DNA of 49,965 nt from Lysobacteraceae bacterium PS02065 (GTDB lineage: Bacteria; Pseudomonadota; Gammaproteobacteria; Xanthomonadales; Rhodanobacteraceae), in the NCBI GenBank assembly GCA_029959555.1, contig JASCPI010000038.1, positions 1 to 49,965 of the forward strand. The letters are read 5' to 3'. Shown one piece after another: positions 17,638 to 25,525 of this stretch (within the stretch, counting starts at the first letter, position 1; the number at the start of each line of letters is the position of its first letter). The notes beneath the pieces are model-generated. The model saw nothing but the letters and a program-made list of their open reading frames with translations, searched no databases and had not been told where the DNA came from. The position numbers and the translations under genes were made by a program.

Positions 17638-20394
17638 ATGCGTTTCAGCAACATCGTGCTCGCCGGGCTTCTCGCATCGGCGGGCCTCGCATCGGATGGT
17701 CACGCGGCGTGGCAGTCCGTCGGCGCCGAGGGCGCCGGAGTGATGGCCGTCGTCGGCGACCGTGACGCGTCCGGTCGCGTGTACATGCTCAGCAACAACG
17801 GCAGCTACCTGTCGCACGACCATGGTGAGCATTGGACCCGCCTCGGTGGCGGGGTCCCGTTCCATCTCGGCGGTGGTGGCCTCAGTGGATCCATCACGAT
17901 GGTCTTCTCGGGGCCGGACATGTACGTCGCCGACTCGGCGTGCACACGACTGCTCCGTTCGTCGGACGATGGACGTACGTGGGTTCGGCACGGCACCCTG
18001 CCCGCTGGCGATGCATGCTTCACGGGCATGGTGAGGACGCGTGGTGCGGACTCGCGTTTCCTCCTGATGGCCCCCTCCGGACTCCATGCCAGCGACGACG
18101 GCGTTCAGTTCGACGTCGTTCCGAACGCATTCGCCCCGGCCCGCGCACTGTCACTGAAGGCGAGTTCTTCGCAGGACGGCGTGGTGTTCGCGATACGCAC
18201 GATTTCGGGCAGCGGCATCATCGACATTCATCGGAGCGGCGACTCGGGAGCGACGTGGTCGCTTGTCACCTCGATTCCGGCGTGGACATGGGATGGTTTG
18301 ACGACGCCCGCGCTCGCCTTCGGCCCCGGGCAGCGTGTGCACCTGCTCATGCGGTTCGCCAATTTCAGGAGTGACGACGGCGGCGTGACGTGGTCGTCGC
18401 ACCTCGGGTGGAGCGGGATTCTCGCCGCCGCTCATCCCACCGACGCGCAGGTCGTCTACGCAGTCGACGACGCGTACCGGGTCATGATGTCGAGCGACGG
18501 TGGCGCATCGTTCGGTTTCATCTCGGGCAACGAGGACATCGTCGGTCCCGCGGGACGGCCCACGATCACCACGCTCACCGTGCTCCCGCGGGCGGACGGC
18601 CATGATCTCCTCGTCGGCACGCTCGAGGCCGGCGTGTTCCGGCTCAGTGGGGGCCAATGGCGTCGCGTCAACGACGGGCTGCAAGCACCGATCCGCAACG
18701 TCGTCGTTCACCCGTCGATAGCAGGTTACGCGGTCGCGTCGTCCGAGTTCCGCCAGGGCATTTTCCGTGGCCAGCTCGATGGCGGCTTGGTCGAGGCGGG
18801 CTCGATACCGCGCAATCTTGGCTCGAGGGCCATCGCGTTCGATCCGACCAGCGGCAACGATCCCGCCGCCTCGACCGTGTTCGCGGGCGGTTCCGGGCAT
18901 CCCCAGCACAGCTCCGGCCTGTGGAAGAGTACCGACGGCGGTGACCACTGGATCGACGTCGGCCTCGCCGATTTCGGACCGGGCTCGACGCTGGGCATGG
19001 TGCGCGAGATCGTTCTCGACCCCCGGTCGTGCGAGAACCCGCCGCCTGCACCGGCGGCGTGTACGGCGGGTCCGTTGCGCACGCTGTACGCGACGGGCGT
19101 CGGCATGAACGGAGGGACCCACCGTGTCATCAAGTCGATCGACGGCGGCATGCGCTGGTCGGACGCCGATACGCTTCCCCGGCCCCCCGTCAACGCCGGG
19201 CAGACACTCGCGGTCGTGCCCATCGTCGTCGATCCCGTCGACACGCAGACGCTCTACGTAGGGACGTCGTGGTCGGGTGCGGTCGCGACTCCGACCGTCG
19301 ACAGCGGCGTCTTCCGCAGCACCGACGGTGGTGCGACATGGTCGTTGCGGTCGACGGGGCTGCCCCTCATGTCGGGCACCCCATCGACCCACCACAGCAT
19401 CTATGCGATCGCGATCGATCCCTCCAACCCGTCGCGTCTCTGGGCCGCGTCGTCCGGCGCTCCCTCGGGAGGCGGCGACTCGACGATTTACCGCAGCGAC
19501 GACGGCGGCGCGCAATGGGCACCGTCGAGTTCGGGCATCACGGCGGGCGACATCCGTTCGATCGCGGTCGATCCCGTGACGCCCTCGACCTTGTACGCCG
19601 CCGCCGTGGGGCGTGCGGGGCATCCTGCCGGTGTCTACCGTTCCATCGACGGTGGTGTGACCTGGCGCTCGATCAGCGTCGGCCTCGGTGCCGAAGGCGT
19701 GCTGAGTGTCGCCGTCGACCGCGGCATGCCGTCGACCGTGGTCGCGGGTGGAACGCGTGGCGTGAGCATGTTGAACCTCGAGGCCGACGCCGATGCCGAC
19801 GGCGTTCCCGACGCGGTCGAGCAAGCCGGTCCCGGCGGCGGTGACGCGAACGGTGACGGCATCCCGGACCATCTGCAGGCGCACGTCGCCTCGATCGATG
19901 CGTCGGCCGTGTCGGGCCGCTGGCACGGTGGCAGTGCGATCGGGCAGGGGGCGGGAACGGGGCGTGTCGTGATCGAAGTGCAAGGCGATGCCGCCGGCAC
20001 GTGCACGCAACTCGTCGATGCGCAGCTCGTCGATCCCGCCGACCGTCTACTCGACATCGTGGATGGCGTGCGCTTCGTCGCGGCGACGCCGCTGGTGCGC
20101 TTCGAGATCCTCGACTGCCCTTCCGCGGACGTGATCGTGTCGTGGCCGGGCAGCGTGTTGCCGCACGGCGCACAGTGGCGCTTCCACGGTGCTTCGGCGC
20201 CGGGCAGCGATGCGCTCGGATGGCACGATTTCTCGTCGCAGGCCGTCGACCTCGGCGGCGGGCGCTGGCGCCTCCGCCTGGTCGCCGGAAGCTTCGGCAG
20301 CTACCGCCCCGCGAGTTCGCAGGCGATCCTGTTCGAGGGCGCGCTTTCGGTCTCCGACGACCGTCTCTTCAGCGACGGCTTCGATCCGCGTTGA
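17638..20394 (+). CDS. Secreted BNR/sortilin-type beta-propeller protein
   Basis: This 918-residue exported protein has a signal peptide (about 1-25, cleaved near HAA). At least ten Asp-box/BNR motifs follow, spread over about 60-700 (for example SSDDGRTW, SDDGGVTW, STDGGDHW, STDGGATW, SIDGGVTW), giving one or two beta-propellers. At about 716-745 lies an EF-hand or thrombospondin-3-like calcium segment (DADADGVPDAVE...DANGDGIPD). A beta-sandwich C-terminal domain ends in LFSDGFDPR. Such propellers occur in sialidase-like and Vps10-like families, but no catalytic residues are evident and binding is likelier. ATG 17638 follows GGGAGGG. A strong hairpin lies just after the stop. Confidence 0.88.
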   Translation: MRFSNIVLAGLLASAGLASDGHAAWQSVGAEGAGVMAVVGDRDASGRVYMLSNNGSYLSHDHGEHWTRLGGGVPFHLGGGGLSGSITMVFSGPDMYVADSACTRLLRSSDDGRTWVRHGTLPAGDACFTGMVRTRGADSRFLLMAPSGLHASDDGVQFDVVPNAFAPARALSLKASSSQDGVVFAIRTISGSGIIDIHRSGDSGATWSLVTSIPAWTWDGLTTPALAFGPGQRVHLLMRFANFRSDDGGVTWSSHLGWSGILAAAHPTDAQVVYAVDDAYRVMMSSDGGASFGFISGNEDIVGPAGRPTITTLTVLPRADGHDLLVGTLEAGVFRLSGGQWRRVNDGLQAPIRNVVVHPSIAGYAVASSEFRQGIFRGQLDGGLVEAGSIPRNLGSRAIAFDPTSGNDPAASTVFAGGSGHPQHSSGLWKSTDGGDHWIDVGLADFGPGSTLGMVREIVLDPRSCENPPPAPAACTAGPLRTLYATGVGMNGGTHRVIKSIDGGMRWSDADTLPRPPVNAGQTLAVVPIVVDPVDTQTLYVGTSWSGAVATPTVDSGVFRSTDGGATWSLRSTGLPLMSGTPSTHHSIYAIAIDPSNPSRLWAASSGAPSGGGDSTIYRSDDGGAQWAPSSSGITAGDIRSIAVDPVTPSTLYAAAVGRAGHPAGVYRSIDGGVTWRSISVGLGAEGVLSVAVDRGMPSTVVAGGTRGVSMLNLEADADADGVPDAVEQAGPGGGDANGDGIPDHLQAHVASIDASAVSGRWHGGSAIGQGAGTGRVVIEVQGDAAGTCTQLVDAQLVDPADRLLDIVDGVRFVAATPLVRFEILDCPSADVIVSWPGSVLPHGAQWRFHGASAPGSDALGWHDFSSQAVDLGGGRWRLRLVAGSFGSYRPASSQAILFEGALSVSDDRLFSDGFDPR

Positions 20395-20403
20395 AGAACA
20401 GGC

Positions 20404-20435
20404 ATCACGAGGCGGCCTTCGGGCCGCCTCGTGAT
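20404..20435. terminator. Bidirectional hairpin terminator
   Basis: A perfect 14-base stem (20404-20417 with 20422-20435) closed by a TTCG tetraloop lies ten bases after the BNR-protein stop and six bases before the convergent SGNH gene end. No U-tract follows on either strand, which is common in GC-rich genomes. Confidence 0.85.
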
Positions 20436-20440
20436 CGGCG

Positions 20441-21151
20441 TCACGGCTTCGTCGCGACCGCGCGGATCACCGGGCCGATCGTCCCGATCCAGATCGCATA
20501 GCCCGCGCGATTCATGTGCAGGCGATCCTCGAGGAAGATGTCCTCGCGCGGCACGCCGTTCGCGTCGAGCATCGGCGTGAAGATGTCCACGAGCTCGACG
20601 CCGCGCTGGGTCTTCGCCCACGCCGCGATCGCGTCGTTGGCGGCGCGTGACGACGACAGCAGGTTCGCGCGCGCGGGGCTCGGCTTGATCGCGATGTAGG
20701 CGATGCGCGTGTCGGGAAGATCCTTGCGCACACGTGCGACGAAGGCCTTGAAGTCGTCGACGACCTGCTGCACCGAGCGGCCTGCGGCGAGGTCGTTGTC
20801 GCCCGCGTAGAGCAGCACCAGGCGTGGCTTGTACGGCACGACGATGCGGTCGGCGTAGTGCGTCGAATCGCGCACCTCCGAGCCGCCGAAGCCGCGACGC
20901 ACGATGCGCACGTCGGGGAAGTCCTGCTCGAGCGAGGTCCAGAAGCGGATCGACGAGCTGCCGATGAACAGCACGCCGCCCGGTGCGGGCGGGTTCGCAC
21001 GGTCGGCCGCCTCGAACGCGGTGATGTCGGCGCCCCAGGGACCGGGTGCATCGGCGGCGCGCTGCGCGAACGCCGGCAGCGCGGCGAGCAGCAGCACGAG
21101 TGCGAACAGCGCACGCTGCATCGAGCGGCGCGTGACGATGGACGAGGTCAT
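20441..21151 (-). CDS. Exported SGNH/GDSL-family hydrolase
   Basis: The 236-residue protein has a signal peptide (about 1-29, ending AFAQ). SGNH blocks are clear: block I GSSSIRFW (nucleophile Ser), the glycine of block II in GFGGSEV, block III GDNDL (Asn) and block V D-R-L-H-M with the catalytic Asp/His. It resembles the PAF-acetylhydrolase-like GDSL group, so it probably removes acetyl or other acyl groups from sugars. The start overlaps the ATPase gene stop (ATGA), so the two are translationally coupled. Its presence in a sugar-import transcript suggests deacylation of the imported or surface glycan; that is inference. Confidence 0.9.
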   Translation of the reverse strand: MTSSIVTRRSMQRALFALVLLLAALPAFAQRAADAPGPWGADITAFEAADRANPPAPGGVLFIGSSSIRFWTSLEQDFPDVRIVRRGFGGSEVRDSTHYADRIVVPYKPRLVLLYAGDNDLAAGRSVQQVVDDFKAFVARVRKDLPDTRIAYIAIKPSPARANLLSSSRAANDAIAAWAKTQRGVELVDIFTPMLDANGVPREDIFLEDRLHMNRAGYAIWIGTIGPVIRAVATKP

Positions 21152-22233
21152 GACAGGCGGGCCTCCGTGTGCGGATCGAACAGGTGCAGGCGCTCGGGCG
21201 CGAAACCGAGCGCGATCGTGCCGCCCGGCTCGGGCAGCTCCTGCGGCGGCACGCGCGCGACGAGCGCCTGCTTGCCGCAGCGCAGGTTGAGGAAGATCTC
21301 GTTGCCGACCGGCTCGACGAGTTCGAGCTGGGCTTCCAGGCGCGCGCCGGACGCTTCGCCCGCGACCGGTGCGAGGTCCTCGGGACGCAGGCCCGCGACG
21401 AGCTCGCGGCCGAGGTGCGCGCGTGCGATCGCGTTGTCGCCGAGCGACACGACCATGCAGCCGGTGTCGAGGCGCAGGCCGTCGCGTTCGATCACCGTGC
21501 CGCGCAGCAGGTTCATCGCCGGGCTGCCGAGGAAGCCCGCGACGAACAGGTTGGCCGGGCGCGAATACAGCGCCATCGGCGTGTCGATCTGCTGGATGCG
21601 GCCGTCCTTGAGCACGACGATGCGCTGGCCGAGCGTCATCGCCTCGATCTGGTCGTGGGTGACGTAGATCATCGTCGTGCCGACGCGGCGATGCAGGCGC
21701 GCGAGCTCGACGCGCATGGTCATGCGCAGGCGCGCATCGAGGTTCGACAGCGGTTCGTCGAGCAGGAACACGCTCGGGTTGCGCACGAGCGCGCGGCCGA
21801 GCGCGACGCGCTGGCGCTGGCCTCCCGAGAGCTGGCCCGGCTTGCGCGCGAGCATCGAGCCGAGTTCGAGCGTGTCGGCGGCTTCGGCGACGCGGCGCGC
21901 GATCTCGTCCTTCGGAGTGTCGCGCAGCTTGAGCCCGAAGCCGAGGTTCTCCTCGACCGTCATGTGCGGATAGAGCGCGTAGCTCTGGAACACCATCGCG
22001 ATGTCGCGATCCTTCGGTGCGACGTCGTTGACGACGCGGTCGCCGATCGACAGCGTGCCCGAGCTGATCGTCTCGAGTCCCGCGATCATGCGCAGCAGCG
22101 TGGACTTGCCGCAGCCCGACGGTCCGACGAGGACGAGGAATTCGCCGTCCGCGATGTCGAACGTCGCACCTTCGACACCGACATGGCCGTTGTCGTAGAC
22201 CTTGCGGACCGCATCCAGCCTGAGGCTCGCCAT
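21148..22233 (-). CDS. Sugar ABC transporter ATP-binding protein (UgpC/MsmX type)
   Basis: This 361-residue ATPase energises import by a carbohydrate ABC permease. It has Walker A GPSGCGKST (37-45), the Q-loop in VFQSYALYP, signature LSGGQ (135-139), Walker B VFLLDE (155-160) and the H-loop in YVTHDQ. A C-terminal OB-like regulatory domain (about 240-361) is typical of CUT1 ATPases such as UgpC, MsmX and MalK. No ATPase gene is present beside the two permease genes at 28947-30643, so this is their likely partner. The start ATG 22233 follows GGGAGAA; a LacI-type operator-like site lies 75 bases upstream. It is coupled to the SGNH hydrolase gene by ATGA overlap. Confidence 0.95.
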   Translation of the reverse strand: MASLRLDAVRKVYDNGHVGVEGATFDIADGEFLVLVGPSGCGKSTLLRMIAGLETISSGTLSIGDRVVNDVAPKDRDIAMVFQSYALYPHMTVEENLGFGLKLRDTPKDEIARRVAEAADTLELGSMLARKPGQLSGGQRQRVALGRALVRNPSVFLLDEPLSNLDARLRMTMRVELARLHRRVGTTMIYVTHDQIEAMTLGQRIVVLKDGRIQQIDTPMALYSRPANLFVAGFLGSPAMNLLRGTVIERDGLRLDTGCMVVSLGDNAIARAHLGRELVAGLRPEDLAPVAGEASGARLEAQLELVEPVGNEIFLNLRCGKQALVARVPPQELPEPGGTIALGFAPERLHLFDPHTEARLS

Positions 22234-22307
22234 GAGGCATTCTCCCAACGTGTTGCGGTGCGGCATGAATGCCGCGACCGATCGCGCGATGCTTGGCAAC
22301 CCGGCAA

Positions 22308-22321
22308 TGTAATCGTTTTCA
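22308..22321. promoter_or_regulatory. Putative LacI-family operator upstream of ATPase and glucokinase genes
   Basis: TGTAATCGTTTTCA is an AT-rich, CG-centred dyad in a GC-rich intergenic region between the divergent ATPase and glucokinase genes. It differs at one of 14 positions from the site upstream of the lacI gene (37669-37682). CG-centred dyads with A/T half-sites are the usual form of LacI-family operators, so the LacI protein of this locus likely controls both divergent transcripts. Confidence 0.65.
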
Positions 22322-22455
22322 GCATGGCATGGCCAGTGCCGGGGGCCGACGTCTCGCACGACGCGCCGCATCGGCGTTGTCGTGCTGGCGCGTGCCACGC
22401 GTTTCGCGCTACGAAGACGATGGCCGCGCCAACGCCCCGAGGAGTTCCGATCCGC

Positions 22456-23463
22456 ATGACGACCACCTTGCTCGCCGACGTCGGCGGCACCAATGTCCGC
22501 TTCGCGCTCGCCGCTACCGAGGCCGCGCAACCGCTGGTCGAGGATTCGATCCGCCGCTACCGCGTCGCCGACTTCGCGGGTTTCGCCGACGCCGCGCGGC
22601 GCTACCTCGACGATGCCGGTGCGCGCGTGACGCGTGGCGTGTTCGCGTTCGCGGGGCCCGTCGTCGGCGACGAGGTGCGCCTGACCAACCATCCATGGAC
22701 GACCTCGCTCGACGCCACGCGTGCGGCACTCGGCCTCGACGGCGTGCGCGGGCTCAACGACTTCGCCGCGATGAGCCTGTCGCTCACGCTGCTCGACGAC
22801 GCGCACGTCGAGGTGCTCGGTGGCGTCGCGCCACGCGCACCGGGCGAGGCCGCGCACCAGACCTTCGCGATCGCGGGGCCCGGCACGGGGCTCGGTGTCG
22901 GCGCATTGCTCGTGCGCGACGGCCGCGTGCTCACGCTCGACACCGAAGGCGGGCACCTGAGTTTCGCACCGCGCACCGCGCACGAGATCGAGATCCTGCG
23001 CGTGCTCACCGAACGCTTCGGGCGCGTGTCCAACGAACGCCTGCTGTGCGGATCGGGCCTGGTCAACCTCTACCACGCGCTCGGCACCATCGACGGCGTC
23101 GCCACCGAGGCCCTCGAGCCGGCCGACGTGACGCTGCGCGCGCAGCACGGCGACGATGCCTTGTGCGTGCGCGCGGTCGAAGGCTTCTGCGAGATGCTCG
23201 GCGCGGCCGCGGGCGATCTCGTGCTCGCGTTCGGCGCATGGGACGGCGTCTACCTTACGGGCGGCCTCACGCCGCGCCTGCGTGCGTGGTTCCACAGCGA
23301 GGCGTTCCGGCGCCGCTTCGAGGACAAGGGGCGCTTCGCCGCGCGCATGGCGCAGGTGCCGACGGTCGCGGTGCTGCACCATGATGCAGGTCTTCTGGGA
23401 ACCGCCGCACAGGCGGTGCTCGACGCAGGTCTCGTTCTCGTGCCGCGCCGCCGCGTAGGGTAG
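22456..23463 (+). CDS. glk: Glucokinase
   Basis: The 335-residue cytoplasmic enzyme phosphorylates glucose with ATP to glucose 6-phosphate. It has the ROK/Glk family phosphate-1 motif LADVGGTNVRF at the N-terminus, GLNDFAAMS (catalytic Asp region), GPGTGLGVG (adenosine/phosphate-2 motif) and EGGHLSFAP in the typical glucokinase order. The length fits E. coli-type Glk. ATG 22456 follows GGAG about eleven bases upstream. It is divergent from the sugar ABC ATPase gene across a LacI-type operator-like site and 26 bases upstream of the esterase gene. This placement suggests the imported sugar is broken down to free glucose. Confidence 0.95.
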   Translation: MTTTLLADVGGTNVRFALAATEAAQPLVEDSIRRYRVADFAGFADAARRYLDDAGARVTRGVFAFAGPVVGDEVRLTNHPWTTSLDATRAALGLDGVRGLNDFAAMSLSLTLLDDAHVEVLGGVAPRAPGEAAHQTFAIAGPGTGLGVGALLVRDGRVLTLDTEGGHLSFAPRTAHEIEILRVLTERFGRVSNERLLCGSGLVNLYHALGTIDGVATEALEPADVTLRAQHGDDALCVRAVEGFCEMLGAAAGDLVLAFGAWDGVYLTGGLTPRLRAWFHSEAFRRRFEDKGRFAARMAQVPTVAVLHHDAGLLGTAAQAVLDAGLVLVPRRRVG

Positions 23464-23489
23464 GGCGCTCCGCCGACACGGAACCCGCG

Positions 23490-24392
23490 ATGCCGAGGAT
23501 GCTGCACACGATCGCATGGCCAGCGCTGGTGCTCGTCGCACAGGCGGCCGGCGCGACGACGACCGCGCGCCTGCCCGACTGGGTCTGCGTGCATCCCGAC
23601 AGCGTGTTCGCCGATGCGTTCGAAGGCGCGGCAGCCGTCGTCACGCTGCCGTCCGGCGGCAGCGGCGGCACGTTCCCTGGCAGCCTCACGCGCAGTGTCG
23701 CGGTACCGGGCTTCGGCACGCGCACCTACTACCTGCATGTACCGTCGAGCTATGCACCGGGTCGCGCCGTACCGCTCGTGTTCGCGCTGCACGGCCAGTC
23801 CGGCAGCGCGGCCTCGGCGCCGACGGCCGCGCAGTCGGTGCGCAGCGCGTGGAGCAGCGTGGCCGAAGCCGGCGGCTTCATCGTCGTCGCGCCGGTCGCC
23901 ACGGGTTCGAGCGGCGGCTGGGTCGCGCCGCCACCGGGGCCGAGCGACTACGACACGTTCGCGGCCGTGATCGCCGACGTCGAGGGCGCGTATTCAATCG
24001 ACCGCTCGCGTCGCATCGGATGGGGCTTCTCGGCCGGCGGCCACGTCATGCACGACCTCGTGCTCAACCACTACAGCACGCAGGTCACGATCGACACGTT
24101 CGCGGGCTACGCGGTCAGCGCGGGCGCGCAGCAGGCGTTCGCCTGCGGCAACGCGTCGGAATGCAACACGCTCGTCGCGGCCGCGTCGCGGCGCATTCCC
24201 GTGAGCCTGCATGTCGGCACCGGCGATTCGCTGCAACCCTACGTCGCCGCCGATCGCGACCGTTTCGCGGCGAACGGCTGGGTGCTCGGCGACACGCTGT
24301 GGTACGCGACGTTCGCGGGTGGCCACGTCTACGCGAGCGCGCAGCTCGCCGAGGCCTGGCAGAACCTGTGCCCGTTCCAGGCGCTGCCCTGA
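23490..24392 (+). CDS. Exported PHB-depolymerase/LpqC-like esterase
   Basis: This 300-residue protein has a signal peptide (about 1-21), a short N-terminal segment containing DSVFADAFEG (37-46), a Gly/Ser-rich linker and an alpha/beta-hydrolase domain. HG is at 101-102 and the nucleophile elbow GWGFSAGG contains Ser181. The acid is probably in GTGDSLQPY and the histidine in FAGGHVY. It matches the family of polyhydroxybutyrate depolymerases and feruloyl or acetyl-xylan esterases. Given the locus, a glycan esterase is plausible, but the substrate cannot be read. The gene follows glk by 26 bases and converges with the next hydrolase gene with 18 bases between stops. The N-terminal (V)FADAFE tag resembles the C-terminal LFSDGFD of the BNR protein. 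Confidence 0.85.
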   Translation: MPRMLHTIAWPALVLVAQAAGATTTARLPDWVCVHPDSVFADAFEGAAAVVTLPSGGSGGTFPGSLTRSVAVPGFGTRTYYLHVPSSYAPGRAVPLVFALHGQSGSAASAPTAAQSVRSAWSSVAEAGGFIVVAPVATGSSGGWVAPPPGPSDYDTFAAVIADVEGAYSIDRSRRIGWGFSAGGHVMHDLVLNHYSTQVTIDTFAGYAVSAGAQQAFACGNASECNTLVAAASRRIPVSLHVGTGDSLQPYVAADRDRFAANGWVLGDTLWYATFAGGHVYASAQLAEAWQNLCPFQALP

Positions 24393-24410
24393 CGCACGCT
24401 GCAGGCGGCG

Positions 24411-25496
24411 TCAGCGCGGCCGGTCGGGGTGCTTGCCGTCGAGCCAGCCGACGAGATCGTCGAAGGCCGACGTGACCGACGCCTGCGACATCGTGCAATG
24501 GCCTTCGCGCGGTTCGATGCGTGTCACGAGGTTGGTCTCGCGACCGGTCTCGCGCAGGCGCTGCGCGTAGCTCCAGGCCATCGACGCGGGCACGAGTGGA
24601 TCGCGGCTCGTGTGCAGCGCGACGAGCGGCCGTTCGAGGCGACCGGTCGGCGTGTACCAGCGCGACAGGTAGCGCGTCGCCTTCGCATCGGCGGTGTAGC
24701 GCACGACGCCGACGGCGAGCGCGTCGTCGTCGCCGGTGCCCGTGTACGCGAACGCGCGGTTGTCGAACGGGTTGCCGCCCGCGCGGCGCTGCGTCTCGCC
24801 GATGACGTAGGTCGAGAAGCCGATCACGCCGGGCAGGTTGTCGTCGTCCGAACCGGCCTGCAACGCGCGCAGCGCCGCGGCGGCCGTCGGGTTGCTGCGC
24901 AGTGCGGCGTCGATGCGCCCGGTGGTGCGGCCGTCGGGCATGAACAGCGGCGGCACCGGCGTGAGCGGGCCGAGCAGGCCGGGAAAGTAGTAGTCGAACG
25001 CGGCGCGCACCGCGAACTGGTGCTGCATCAGCGTGTCGGCGGGCGCGAGCACGCCGCACAGCGCGAGGCCGCCGGCGTAGACCTTCGGCTGCGTCTCGAG
25101 CGCGTGCACGGTCAGCAGGCCGCCCATCGACATGCCCATCGCGAGCGTGCGCTTCGGCGCGCCGTGCAGGCGCACGAAGTGTTTGCGCAGGCGCTCGCTG
25201 TCGGCGCTGGCCTGCTCGACGGCCCAGCCGGTCTGCGCGTAGGCCGACTGCGCGACCGCGTAGCCGCGGTCGACGAGATCCTGCAGTGGCGGATACAGCG
25301 CGGCGGTCTGCGGCAGCGTGACCGGCTCGACCGAATAACCGTGGAAGTAGACGACGAGAGTGCGGTTCCAGTCGGCCGGCACGTCGATGCGCCACGCGGC
25401 GCCTTCGAGCGTGCCGGTGTGCGTGTCCACGCGCGACTCGAACGCGTGCAGGATCGGTGCGAACAGCAGGCAGGCGAGCAGGACGACGACACGCAT
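24411..25496 (-). CDS. Exported alpha/beta hydrolase (prolyl-oligopeptidase/esterase-like)
   Basis: The 361-residue protein has a signal peptide (about 1-18, ending LHA) and one alpha/beta-hydrolase domain. It has the oxyanion motif VVYFHGYS (about 48-55), a nucleophile elbow GMSMGG (Ser123), an acid in LHTSRDPLVP and His in REGHCTM. An inserted helical lid lies at about 150-250. It may be an esterase or peptidase; no substrate is apparent. Its ATG is 29 bases after the multidomain glycosidase stop, with GGAGAA upstream, so both are likely on one transcript. Confidence 0.85.
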   Translation of the reverse strand: MRVVVLLACLLFAPILHAFESRVDTHTGTLEGAAWRIDVPADWNRTLVVYFHGYSVEPVTLPQTAALYPPLQDLVDRGYAVAQSAYAQTGWAVEQASADSERLRKHFVRLHGAPKRTLAMGMSMGGLLTVHALETQPKVYAGGLALCGVLAPADTLMQHQFAVRAAFDYYFPGLLGPLTPVPPLFMPDGRTTGRIDAALRSNPTAAAALRALQAGSDDDNLPGVIGFSTYVIGETQRRAGGNPFDNRAFAYTGTGDDDALAVGVVRYTADAKATRYLSRWYTPTGRLERPLVALHTSRDPLVPASMAWSYAQRLRETGRETNLVTRIEPREGHCTMSQASVTSAFDDLVGWLDGKHPDRPR

Positions 25497-25525
25497 GGCG
25501 GTTCTCCGGTCGATGCGGCGAGCGC

